From positions 5,332,001-5,396,000 of the forward strand of contig CAWICN010000001.1 in NCBI GenBank assembly GCA_963834725.1: a stretch of DNA of 64,000 nt, read 5' to 3'. This document shows, piece by piece, positions 34,431-42,330 of the stretch. This DNA comes from PALSA-693 sp963834725 (GTDB taxonomy: Bacteria > Actinomycetota > Acidimicrobiia > Acidimicrobiales > Palsa-688). Position 1 is the stretch's first letter. Each line of letters opens with the position of its first letter. The position numbers were made by a program, and so were the translations under genes. The notes beneath the pieces are model-generated. The model saw only the letters and a list, made by a program, of their open reading frames with translations, ran no database searches and was not told the DNA's origin.

Positions 34431-35316
34431 CGGCGAAGACTGGCCCCGTTGAGTCCCCCGGAGGCCCGCCGCCCCTGGGAGACGGCCCCGGCGGGCGTGC
34501 TCCCGATGCGGTGCTTCGGGTCGAGGACGTGAGCGTGGTCGATCGGAGGCCGCCGGATTCTGGACCGGGTGTCGTTCTCGGTCGAGGCCGGCGGATTCTG
34601 CGGTCTCATCGGCTCGAACGGAGCGGGCAAGACCACCTTGCTGCGGGTGATCCTCGGCTTGCTCGCCCCGAGCGGGGGCCGGGTCGTCGTGGCCGGCGGG
34701 ACCCAGTCACGACGGAACCCGCAGGTCGGCTACGTCCCGCAGAAGATCGTCCTCGAGCCGGACATGCCGCTCCGGGCCCGGGACCTGGTCGGGCTCGGTC
34801 TGGACGGGCACCGCTTCGGGATGCCCAGACCGACGGCGAGGCGCCGAACCGCAGTGGAGGAGATGCTCGACGCGGTCGGAGCGACCGCGTTCGAGGATGG
34901 TCGGGTCGGGAACCTGTCAGGCGGGGAGCAGCAGCGGATCATGATCGCCCAGGCGCTCATCTGCCGCCCGAAGCTGTTGCTGCTCGACGAGCCGCTGGCC
35001 AACCTGGATATCCGCTCCGCCGCCGAGGTGGTCGACCTCCTGGCCCGAATCGCCGTCGAACAGCACATCGCGATCCTGCTCTCCGCTCACGACATGAACC
35101 CGCTGCTGCCGGTCATGGACCGCATCGTGTATCTCGCCGACGGCCGGGCCGCATCGGGCCCGACCGATCAGGTGGTCCGTACCGACACCCTCAGCCGGCT
35201 CTACGGTCACCACGTCGAGGTGATCCACGTCTCAGGGCCGGGTGCTGGTCGTCTCCGGTGCCGAGCATCAGGCCCACCATCCCGGCGACACCGATCCCTT
35301 TGTGCGGGGGGCATGA
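34427..35316 (+). pseudogene. znuC: Zinc ABC transporter ATP-binding protein ZnuC-like, two frameshifts
   Basis: Starts at a GTG overlapping the znuA stop. DAVLRVEDVSV is in the first frame. GGRRILDRVSFSVEAGGF and the ATPase core follow after an extra base near 34538: Walker A LIGSNGAGKTTLLRV, signature NLSGGEQQRIMIAQAL, Walker B LLLLDEPLANLD and H-loop LLSAHDMNPLL. After HVEVIHVSG a second extra base near 35235 is needed to read RVLVVSGAEHQAHHPGDTDPF to the stop at 35316. An intact internal frame from about 34569 could still yield a near-complete ATPase lacking the first strand. Confidence 0.85.
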
Positions 35317-36244
35317 ATGCTGGTCGCAGCCTCCTGGTCCCCGCTGCTCGAACCCGGCTTCTTCTCATCGGAGCCGGTCCACGTCGCGCTGGTCGTGGGT
35401 GCGATCACGGCGATCGTGTCCGGGATCGTGGGAGTGTTCACGGTCATCCGGGGACAATCTTTCGCCGGACACGCCCTCTCCGACATCGGCACCGCCGGCG
35501 GGTCCGCCGCGTTCCTGGTCGGAGCGTCGACGCTCTACGGATTCGTTGCCTTCAACGTGATCGCCGCTGCCGTCATGGAGCTCATCGGCATCCGTAAACC
35601 CCGAGGCCGGGACCTCGCCACCGGCATCGTGCTCGGCGCCTCGTTGGGCCTGGCGGCGCTGTTCCTCTACGAAGACACCATCACCTCGAGCACCACCGGG
35701 GCCACGGTAAACGTGCTGTTCGGCTCGATCTTCACCCTGCCGCCCGGCATCACAACCGTGATGGCTGTCCTCGGCGTCGCCTCGGTCGTGGTGATCGCCG
35801 TCCTGTACCGACCCCTCCTGCTCACCTCCGTGAGCGACGACCTGGCGGCGGCGCGCGGTGTTCCGGTCCGTGTCGTCGGCGGTGCCTACCTGCTGGCCCT
35901 TGCTCTGGCGGTATCGCTGTCCGCGGTCACGATCGGAGCGATCCTCTCGACGGCGTTGTTGATCGGTCCGGCTGCCAGTCGCGCTTCGCGTCACGACTCG
36001 CACCGGAGTCGCCCTCGCGGTGGCGGCGGCGGTCGGCGTGATCGCCTGCTGGGCGGGGACGTTGATCGCCTACGACAGCACCGTCTGGGCCGGCGGGAAC
36101 GGCTGGCCGGTCAGCTTCTGCATCGTGGCCGTCATCTTCGTCTTCTACTTCGCCTCGGGGATCATCTCCCGCCAGCGTCCAGACCGGCGCCAGGCGACGA
36201 ACAAGGATCAACGACTGGCGATCGAGCCGGGCCGAAGTGGCCTG
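35317..36244 (+). pseudogene. znuB: Zinc ABC transporter permease ZnuB-like 1, one frameshift
   Basis: Membrane permease of a metal importer: VALVVGAITAIVSGIVGVFTVIRGQSFAGHALSDIGTAGGSAAFLVG (in parts) is the conserved first half, with many hydrophobic segments and LYRPLLLTSVSDDLAAARGVPV. At SAVTIGAILSTALLIGPAA an extra base near 35978 shifts to ALRVTTRTGVALAVAAAVGVIACWAGTLIAYDS. It starts directly after the znuC stop. After correction the frame runs without a stop into the second permease, so the two could be one fused chain. I split them at the ATG at 36245. Confidence 0.8.
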
Positions 36245-37068
36245 ATGTTCGCCGGCTTCATGATCAACGCGTGGGAGGCGGCCACCATCGTGGCCATCGT
36301 GGCGGGCGTGGTCGGCTTTTTCACGGTGCTGCGCGGCGCCGCCTTCGCCGCGCACTCCCTTCCCAACGGCGCCTTCGCCGGGGCGGCCGGGGCCGTACTG
36401 ATCGGCGTCAACACCATCATCGGCCTCGGCGTGTTCTCCCTGGCCGGGGCCGGGATGATCGCCGGATTGGGCCGGCGGGCCCGAAGCGACGTCGCCACCG
36501 CTCTCACCATCGTGCTGATGCTGGCGCTCGGCGATTTGTTCCTGTCGCGCACCAGCGAGTACGCCCCTGAGATCTTCGCCCTGCTCTTCGGGGAGGTCCT
36601 CGGCGTCTCGACCGGCAAGCTCGGGCCGACCGTCGTGATCGCCGCAGTGTGCATCGCGGCGATCGTCGCCCTGTACCGGCCGCTGATGCTCTCGTCGATC
36701 ACCCCGGACGTGTTGGCCAAGCCCGCGGCATCAACCCCCGGTTGATGGATCTGGCCTTCCTCGTCGTCGTGGCCCTGGTCACGACCATGGCCGTGCCCGT
36801 GGTGGGGTCACTGCTCATCTTCAGCCTGCTCATCGGGCCGCCGGCCGCCGCTCGTTCCTTCACCAACCGTCCCCTGGTGGCTATGGGCCTCTCAGTGCTG
36901 GTCGCGCTCGTCACCGTATGGATCGCGATCGCCGTCTCTTACGAGACGAACCTGCCGATCGGATTCTTCGTCGGCGCCACCAGCGCCTTCGCCTACACCG
37001 TCGGGCGAGCGTGGACCGCCTGGCAGCCAACCAGCCAGAGTCGACGGCCGGGTACGCAGCTCAGTTGA
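36245..37068 (+). pseudogene. Zinc ABC transporter permease ZnuB-like 2, one frameshift
   Basis: A second permease of the same family: MFAGFMINAWEAATIVAIVAGVVGFFTVLRGAAFAAHSLPNGAFAG (in parts), LFLSRTSEYAPEIFALLFGEVLGV, LYRPLMLSSITPDVLAK. A base is missing near 36722; the other frame continues RGINPRLMDLAFLVVVALVTTMAVPVVGSLLIFSLLIGPPAAARSF (in parts) to a stop at 37068. Two different permeases suggest a heterodimeric membrane part. This is the only deletion among the seven frameshifts of the operon. Confidence 0.8.
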
Positions 37069-37591
37069 TGACGGGCCGCAGTCTGCAAGATTTCGGGCCG
37101 CCCGTGGCGGCCGGTGGCCGCGTGGGTTGTGCTGGTCAGGACACCGGGAGAAGAGGGGGCGGTCGCCGCTCCGGAGGGGGAGGCGGTCGCCGCGCCGGAG
37201 AACAGGAGGCGGCCCGCCACTTTGTGGCACAAGAGTCGCGCAAAATACGCGGGTTTTATGCCACAAAGGTGGATGGAGCCGGCGGCGACCGGCGGGATGA
37301 CCCGCGGGATGTCCCCGCCTGGGGGTGGGCGCCCGTTCGCCCCGAGGCGCCGGGACGGGCAGGTCCGATGGGCTTCGGCCGCCGGACTGAGACTTCCTGG
37401 CCTCATGGTGCATGACGATGAGTTTCCTACTCTTTCGGTGACCGGCATGCCGGCGAGTCGCCAATCGAGATCGCACCGGTGGCGGGCCAGCCCCCCGTCC
37501 TCTGGGCGCCCTTCGAGCCGGGCAGGCCGGACCGGGAGCTTGCAGGCATCCGGCGGGTGAATCGTCGCACCGGCGACCTACCATGGAGGCG
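37069..37591. other. Gene-free gap where lepB and rnhB are expected
   Basis: About 520 bases with no convincing protein. It has a short GC-rich duplication around 37155-37205 (ggcggtcgccgc words) and a palindromic element at 37220-37268. In mycobacteria lepB and rnhB lie between rplS and the DUF2469 gene; no remnant of either was recognised here. Confidence 0.6.
37220..37268. repeat. Palindromic element with 10-bp arms
   Basis: Arms ctttgtggca (37220-37229) and tgccacaaag (37259-37268) flank 29 bases that include cgcgcaaaatacgcg, itself nearly self-complementary. No T-run follows. It may be an interspersed palindromic repeat or a transcription terminator of the znu operon. Confidence 0.45.
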
Positions 37592-37666
37592 ATGAGCGAG
37601 TCGCGGCACAGCCAACGGACGCGCCACAGGAGTCCCTCGGGCCCCCTCGAGCGGACACCCCTATGA
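37592..37666 (+). CDS. Possible 24-residue leader peptide overlapping DUF2469 gene
   Basis: ATG at 37592 opens a 24-codon frame (MSESRHSQRTRHRSPSGPLE...) whose TGA overlaps the ATG of the DUF2469 gene (ATGA). It could be a translational-coupling leader or the remaining start of a deleted upstream gene. It is Arg/Ser-rich and has no relatives that I know. Confidence 0.25.
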   Translation: MSESRHSQRTRHRSPSGPLERTPL

Positions 37667-37956
37667 GCGCTGAAGACCTCGAGCGATACGAAACCGAGAT
37701 CGAGCTCCAGCTCTATCAGGAGTACCGGGCGGTGCTCGCCATGTTCAAGTACGTGGTCGAGACCGAGCGTCGCTTCTACCTGGCCAACGAGGTCAGTATG
37801 GAGGCTAAAGGAGAGGGGAACCGGACCTACTTCGAGATCGCGCTCCGAGACGCATGGGTCTGGGATATGTACCGCCCGGCCCGCTTCGTCTCCTCCGTCC
37901 GGGTGGTCACGTTTAAGGACGTCAACGTCGAAGAGCTCCCGGAAAAGGAGCTGTAA
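37663..37956 (+). CDS. DUF2469 protein
   Basis: A 97-residue protein: SAEDLERYETEIELQLYQEYR, VVETERRFYLANEV, YFEIALRDAWVWDMYRPARFV and VVTFKDVNVEELPEKEL. This family is restricted to actinobacteria, follows rnhB in mycobacteria (Rv2901c), and has no known activity. It ends one base before the likely yraN start, and a strong aaggag lies in its own last codons. Confidence 0.93.
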   Translation: MSAEDLERYETEIELQLYQEYRAVLAMFKYVVETERRFYLANEVSMEAKGEGNRTYFEIALRDAWVWDMYRPARFVSSVRVVTFKDVNVEELPEKEL

Positions 37957-38331
37957 ATCACTCCGGGCCAGGCGAGGGCGCGGCGTCGCCGCGCCCTCGG
38001 CTCGCGCGGAGAGGAACGGGCGGCGGCGTGGTACGAGGAGAAGGGCTACCAGGTCCTAGCCCGAAACTGGCGGTGTCGTGACGGCGAGCTGGATCTGGTC
38101 GTCGCTCTCGGGCGCACCCTGGTGTTCTGCGAGGTCAAGGCCCGGTCCGGGACCGCCTTCGGCACGCCAGTCGAAGCCGTGGGCCTGACGAAACAGGCGA
38201 GGATCCGCCGGTTGGCGGCCCGGTGGTTGCGCGAGCGCGGCGACGGGCTCGAGACCCGGCCCGCGGTCATCCGCTTCGACGTCGCCGCGATCCTCGAGGA
38301 TCGGCTGGAGATCCTGGAGGCGGCGTTCTGA
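37957..38331 (+). CDS. yraN: YraN family (UPF0102) endonuclease-like protein, probable ATC start
   Basis: A YraN protein of the restriction-endonuclease-like fold: LGSRGEERAAAWYEEKGYQVLARNWRCRDGELDLVVALG (in parts), LVFCEVKARSG (catalytic E-x-K) and a C-terminal IRFDVAAILED. The conserved start region lies upstream of the first ATG, GTG or TTG (38122), which would delete the active site. Codon ATC at 37957, six bases after aaggag and directly after the DUF2469 stop, is the best start. Length 124 residues is normal. Usually next to comM and dprA, as here apart from the insertion. Confidence 0.88.
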   Translation: MTPGQARARRRRALGSRGEERAAAWYEEKGYQVLARNWRCRDGELDLVVALGRTLVFCEVKARSGTAFGTPVEAVGLTKQARIRRLAARWLRERGDGLETRPAVIRFDVAAILEDRLEILEAAF

Positions 38332-39503
38332 GCGATCCCTCGATCGACGGCCTGGCGCCGTCCAGCCAGGTCGTCCACCTGGGACGTCCGGTCAGGGAGG
38401 CCGGCGCTCCGGTCAATCCTTCAGTAGTGCTGAGCGCCACGTTCTATCAGGACGGCCGGCTCACCTACGGGAGGGACGGGAATCCGACCTGGGAGTCGCT
38501 CGAGGAAGTACTTGGCGGGCTGGAAGGCGGGTCCGCGCTCGTCTTCGCATCGGGGATGGCTGCCGTGGCGGCTGTCATGGAACTCTTGCCGGTGCCGGGC
38601 CGCGTCCTCGTGGCCGGCGATGCCTACAGCGGCACCCGCCGGTTTCTGGGCGATGTCGCCGGGCGAGGTCGTCTCCACTTCCGGACCGTCGACGTGGCCG
38701 ACGCGAATGCGACCCTGGCGGCCTGTGCCGAGATAATCGACGCTCCGGGCCAGCCATTGGGTGACAAACGCCAGTTCGGAGGGCGCGGTCTGCTCTGGCT
38801 GGAGTCGCCGACCAATCCCCTGCTCGGGGTCGCCGACCTGGGTCGCCTGATCCCCGGCGCCCACCAGGTCGGTCTGGACGTCGCCGTCGACAACACCTTC
38901 GCCACCCCCCTCCTGCAGCGCCCGCTCGATGCGGGGGCCGACGTGGTCGTGCACAGCGCTACGAAACTGCTGGCCGGCCACTCGGATGTCGTGCTGGGCG
39001 CGGCGGTCTCGCGCCGGCCGGATGTGCTGGAGGGACTGGCCCTCCGTCGCAGCCTCCATGGCGCCATCGCCGGCCCGTGGGAGGCGTGGCTGGCCCTCCG
39101 CGGTGTGAGAACCCTGGCTGTGCGCCTGGATAGAGCCCAGGGCAACGCCGGCGAGCTGGCCCGGCGGCTTACGGCGCACCCGCGGGTCGGCAAGGTTTAC
39201 TATCCAGGGCTCGCCCAGCATGTCGGCCACGAGCTGGCCGGTCGTCAGATGCGCGGCTTTGGAACCATCGTCTCCTTCGAGGTCGTTGGCGGGGCCGAGG
39301 CCGCAGAGGCGGCCGTCGCCGCGACCCGGCTTGCGACGGCCGGGACCAGCCTCGGGGGGGTCGAGACGCTCATCGAACGACGGGGCCGGTGGGCCGCGGA
39401 GGAGGGCCTGCCTCCCGGGCTGGTACGCATGTCCGTCGGCATCGAGGACATCGAGGACCTGTGGTCGGACATTGACGCCGCGCTCCGGGCGTCGCCCGGG
39501 TAG
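38328..39503 (+). CDS. Cys/Met-metabolism PLP enzyme (cystathionine gamma-synthase/lyase type), CTG start
   Basis: A fold-type I PLP enzyme, about 391 residues. It has TYGRDGNPTWESLEEVLGGLEGG, FASGMAAVAAVMELL, GDAYSGTRRFL, the ESPTNPLL motif, DNTFATPLLQRPLDAGADVVVHSATKLLAGHSDVV (in parts; PLP lysine in SATK), and SLGGVETLIERR. It converts homoserine or cystathionine derivatives, but exact substrate cannot be told. No ATG/GTG/TTG precedes the conserved start. CTG at 38328 overlaps the yraN stop (CTGA) with ggagg seven bases upstream. Its 3' end (39372-39503) is duplicated at 60428-60559. Confidence 0.85.
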   Translation: MSDPSIDGLAPSSQVVHLGRPVREAGAPVNPSVVLSATFYQDGRLTYGRDGNPTWESLEEVLGGLEGGSALVFASGMAAVAAVMELLPVPGRVLVAGDAYSGTRRFLGDVAGRGRLHFRTVDVADANATLAACAEIIDAPGQPLGDKRQFGGRGLLWLESPTNPLLGVADLGRLIPGAHQVGLDVAVDNTFATPLLQRPLDAGADVVVHSATKLLAGHSDVVLGAAVSRRPDVLEGLALRRSLHGAIAGPWEAWLALRGVRTLAVRLDRAQGNAGELARRLTAHPRVGKVYYPGLAQHVGHELAGRQMRGFGTIVSFEVVGGAEAAEAAVAATRLATAGTSLGGVETLIERRGRWAAEEGLPPGLVRMSVGIEDIEDLWSDIDAALRASPG

Positions 39504-39648
39504 CCAAGCCGTTGCCTCAGCGGCCCGGACGCTGCCGGTGCCGGCGGTCCCAGCACGATCGATGCCAGTGCCGGCGTCGTTCCGGATGGCGGCGCGCGAC
39601 GACGACCAGATGGCCGAGCCCGGGCGGGATCTCCTGCTGGCAGCCAGG
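39372..39648. repeat. Island-flanking direct repeat, left copy (277 bp)
   Basis: Covers the last 44 codons of the intact PLP-enzyme gene, its stop and 145 bases beyond. The copy at 60428-60704 has the same length with no gaps and about a dozen mismatches. The last part, on the minus strand, is the truncated 3' end of the zinc-ribbon gene that is intact at the right copy. The island sequence starts at 39649. Gene-free interval 39504-39819 holds this repeat and about 170 bases of unrecognised sequence. Confidence 0.9.
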
Positions 39649-39819
39649 ATGGCTCAAACTGGCCCCAAACCGTCACGCACAGTGGCAGAGCGGCGATTGG
39701 CTCAGTGTGAGCGCATGTTTTGGGACGCTTGGATGAACGGAGTCTTGCGTCGTGTCGGCGCTCGGTCGTGTCGGGGTATACGGGCGGCCTTGCTGGTTCA
39801 GTCAGCGACGATCGGTTGG

Positions 39820-40074
39820 TTAGTTTTGGGGTGGTAGTTCGTCGGCATAGGACAGCGAGTGGTTCTCGTCTCGGTCGACGAGGGCCTCGTTGAGGGCTTG
39901 GACGAGGACGTCGTGGTCGTGGTCGTTGAGGTCGAGACGTCCGGACAGGGCGGCGCTGATGGCGGCCGGGGGAAGGTTGCCACCCAGGCCGAAGTAGGCG
40001 ACCCACAGATCAAGAACGGTCAGGCCGAGCATGTCGCGGGCGGCTTCTAAGCGGATGGCGCGGGAGGGGTACAT
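39820..40074 (-). CDS. Small conserved protein downstream of GAF-ANTAR regulator
   Basis: An 84-residue acidic protein: MYPSRAIRLEAARDMLGLTVLDLWVAYFGLGGNLPPAAISAAL (in parts) then GRLDLNDHDHDVLVQALNEALVDRD. It starts four bases after the stop of the ANTAR gene. I recall proteins of this layout beside GAF-ANTAR regulators in actinobacteria but no assigned function. Possibly a sensor partner; this is inference from position only. Confidence 0.6.
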   Translation of the reverse strand: MYPSRAIRLEAARDMLGLTVLDLWVAYFGLGGNLPPAAISAALSGRLDLNDHDHDVLVQALNEALVDRDENHSLSYADELPPQN

Positions 40075-40078
40075 GTGA

Positions 40079-40800
40079 TCAGCTCTGGTCCTCGGATCGA
40101 TCGGTTCTGACCACGAGGTCGGCGGCGATGTCTCTGAGTTTTCGGTTGGCGCGCTGGGACGCCCGGCGCAGGATGTCGAAGGCCTCGTCGGCGCTGATGG
40201 ATTGGCGGGCCATAAGGATGCCTTTGGCTTGGCCGATGAGGTCACGGCTCTCCACGGCTTGTTGCAGGTGCTGGTTGGTCAGCTGGGCGGTCATCAGGGT
40301 CGTGGCGTTGGCCAGGACGACGGCGGCTTGGCGGGCCAGACCGCGCGCCGCGCCGGCGGCAGGGTCGTGCCAGGAGCGGCGGGTGGTGGAGTACAAGTTG
40401 AGAGCCCCGGTGGTGCGGTCTCGTAGGTTGAGGGGCAGCGACCACACCGACTGCACTCCCGCTTGGCTGGCTCGTTTGCTGAAGTCTGGCCAGACGGGGC
40501 TGGGGATGGCGACGGTGATCTCCTGCCCGGTCCGGGTCGCTTCCACGCACGGTCCTGCGCTGTGTTGGTATTGGGTTTGGTCGATGTCCCGGATGGCCTC
40601 GGAGCTGGCGTTGGCGGTTTCCAGTTCTGGTCCGTCGCGGACCAGCAGGGACACGCTGGCCCCGGTGACGCCGTCGACCCCGGATACGGCCAGCTTGACG
40701 ATCAGGTCCAGCAGACCGGAGACGGTCTGTTCGGAGAGGAGCAGCCCGGCCAGCTCGGCCTGGATCTCCCGTCGATCCCCCCGTCGTCGGACTCGCTCAT
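40079..40800 (-). pseudogene. GAF-ANTAR transcription antitermination regulator, N-terminal frameshift
   Basis: GAF sensor domain (SLLVRDGPELETANASSEA, QYQHSAGPCVEA, VWSLPLNLRDRTTGALNLYS) followed by an ANTAR RNA-binding domain (LQQAVESRDLIGQAKGILMARQSISADEAFDILRRAS, in parts). ANTAR proteins bind paired RNA hairpins and prevent termination. The N-terminal part EIQAELAGLLLSEQTVSGLLDLIVKLAVSGVDGV (in parts) is in another frame from the ATG at 40800 (MSESDDGGIDG); one base appears lost near 40768. GTG at 40654 still permits a shorter protein. Confidence 0.8.
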
Positions 40801-40969
40801 GACGGACACCCGATCGGGGGGCCGGCCGGCAACGTTGCTGGTGTGAAAACGCCCATGGGCGCCTCCTTCGCTCAAGCGAAAAGAGGCGACAAAGCCTGCA
40901 CGGGGCGACAGGCTCATGGCCGTCTCGCCCAAACCGAGGCGTCCCTTTCCACAGGACTACGCAATGATC

Positions 40970-41215
40970 TTACCCGGCTCGTGGGGTCCGTAAGCCGGGC
41001 CGGTCACCTGGCCTGGTGGGTCGGCGGATGGTTGCTGTGGGGGTGATGACGGTCCGTCCGGCGTACTCGAGGATCGGTCCGTCGACCACGCCGTCAACGG
41101 CGACGCCGGTCAGGTTCAACACGGCGCCGCTGGGCACGTGGATCCTGCCCTCGACCACCTTGGCGACGATCATCTGCCCGGTGATCTCGAAGTTTTCGGA
41201 CTCCACCCGTACCAA
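40970..41215 (-). CDS. Small beta-rich protein, possibly bactofilin-like
   Basis: An 81-residue frame from TTG at 41215 (or GTG at 41206): VRVESENFEITGQMIVAKVVEGRIHVPSGAVLNLTGVAVDGVVDG (in parts) with a C-terminal Arg/Pro-rich tail. Alternating short strands and turns resemble polymer-forming or bactofilin-like beta-helix proteins, but it is too short for certainty. It is divergent from the propeller gene, with about 170 bases between. Confidence 0.4.
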   Translation of the reverse strand: MVRVESENFEITGQMIVAKVVEGRIHVPSGAVLNLTGVAVDGVVDGPILEYAGRTVITPTATIRRPTRPGDRPGLRTPRAG

Positions 41216-41384
41216 TGATCCGCTGCCTTTATTTCTCCCATAGCCGGGCAGGCCGGTGTGCAGCGACGCCGTTGTCAGCCGTGGGTGGTGTCCCCCTGCT
41301 CTTAACGGTACGGACCGCCGCCCACGCCAGGCGGACGGTCCGTCACCCTCACGGCACATCACTGGCCTTGGAGGCGGGTTTCTT

Positions 41385-42290
41385 GTGCAAACGACAGCCA
41401 ACGCAGCGGAAAACTTCGAGATGGTTCTCTCCGGCCCCCGGAACGGTGTCGAAGCGTACTGGCGGAAGTGTGACGCCGACGCTGATTCGTGGAGTGAAGC
41501 TGTGGTGCTCGGTGGCGCATCGGGAGCAAACGCCCAATCAGCAACGCTCGTGCAGACCAACGGTGACTGCCAGCAGAATCTCGAGTTGGTGGTGCAATGC
41601 GGGCCAAGGCTGGCGCACTATTCAAGGCCGCCCTCTCCGATTGAGCCGTGGGAAGGGCCGGCGTGGTTTGGAGACGAGGTCGCCGGCAACCCCAGCCTGA
41701 TCCAGGGGAGCAATGGCAACCTGGAATTGGTAGTCCCGCTCGCTTCGGGTGGAATCGCACATTACTGGCGCGACACGGACGACGAGAGCCAATTCTGGAA
41801 AGGTCCTCAGGTGTTCGCGCTCGATCTCGGTCAAGTGCATTCGCTCGCGCTGATCGAGAGCTGCGTCCTCGCCGAAGGCCGGTTGGAGGTGATAGCCAGG
41901 AAAGGCCACGACCTGGCTCACTACTGGCGGACGCTCGAGGAACCCGGATCGTGGAATGGCCCGGAATACTTCTTCACTGGTGCGATCGGCGTCCCGGGCT
42001 TCATCCAGGGCCTCGAGGACACTCCCGCCAGTTTCGAGGTCTTGACGCCACTCGAGCGCGGTGGCATGGCCCATCTTTGGCGAGACAACAGCGAGACAGG
42101 TGGCCCGTGGCGGGTGAGCGCCTGTATCGACCGCGGCGGCCCGGCGGTCGATGCGGTGTCACTGATCCACGGTCGGCAGGTGAGACGCCCGGACGCCGAC
42201 CTCGAAGCCGTCGCCCTCAGCGGCGCAGACGTGAAGTGGTATCGGCGTGAAAACGGTCCTTTCGGCACATGGACACGCGAACTGCTCTGA
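41385..42290 (+). CDS. Six-blade beta-propeller, PLL-like lectin family
   Basis: A 301-residue protein made of six repeats of about 48 residues. Each has (S/T/A)LxQ, then NLELVV or FEM, then a strand such as GIAHYWRDTDDESQFW or GMAHLWRDNSETGGPW. The aromatic-Arg motif recurs as AYWRK, HYSRP, HYWRD, HYWRT, HLWRD and WYRRE, each followed by a Trp. Such repeats occur in PLL-type sugar-binding propellers and tectonin-like proteins. No signal peptide is seen. GTG at 41385 has ggagg about ten bases upstream; a longer frame from 41256 adds atypical residues. Ligand unknown. Confidence 0.65.
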   Translation: MQTTANAAENFEMVLSGPRNGVEAYWRKCDADADSWSEAVVLGGASGANAQSATLVQTNGDCQQNLELVVQCGPRLAHYSRPPSPIEPWEGPAWFGDEVAGNPSLIQGSNGNLELVVPLASGGIAHYWRDTDDESQFWKGPQVFALDLGQVHSLALIESCVLAEGRLEVIARKGHDLAHYWRTLEEPGSWNGPEYFFTGAIGVPGFIQGLEDTPASFEVLTPLERGGMAHLWRDNSETGGPWRVSACIDRGGPAVDAVSLIHGRQVRRPDADLEAVALSGADVKWYRRENGPFGTWTRELL

Positions 42291-42330
42291 GACCATTCTG
42301 ATTCGGCTCCGAGCGTGTTCGCGACAGGGG

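Noticed and set aside
34226..35560. A 444-residue open frame across znuA-znuC
   Set aside because: Only its first part matches ZnuA/ZnuC; the remainder is an out-of-frame reading of the ATPase gene.
38223..38327. GTG at 38223 as start of the PLP-enzyme gene
   Set aside because: It would overlap yraN by more than 100 bases and add Arg-rich residues that are just yraN read in another frame.
39649..40384. Integrase or transposase at the island's left border
   Set aside because: Frames here encode the ANTAR regulator and its neighbour; no DDE, tyrosine or serine recombinase motif was found.
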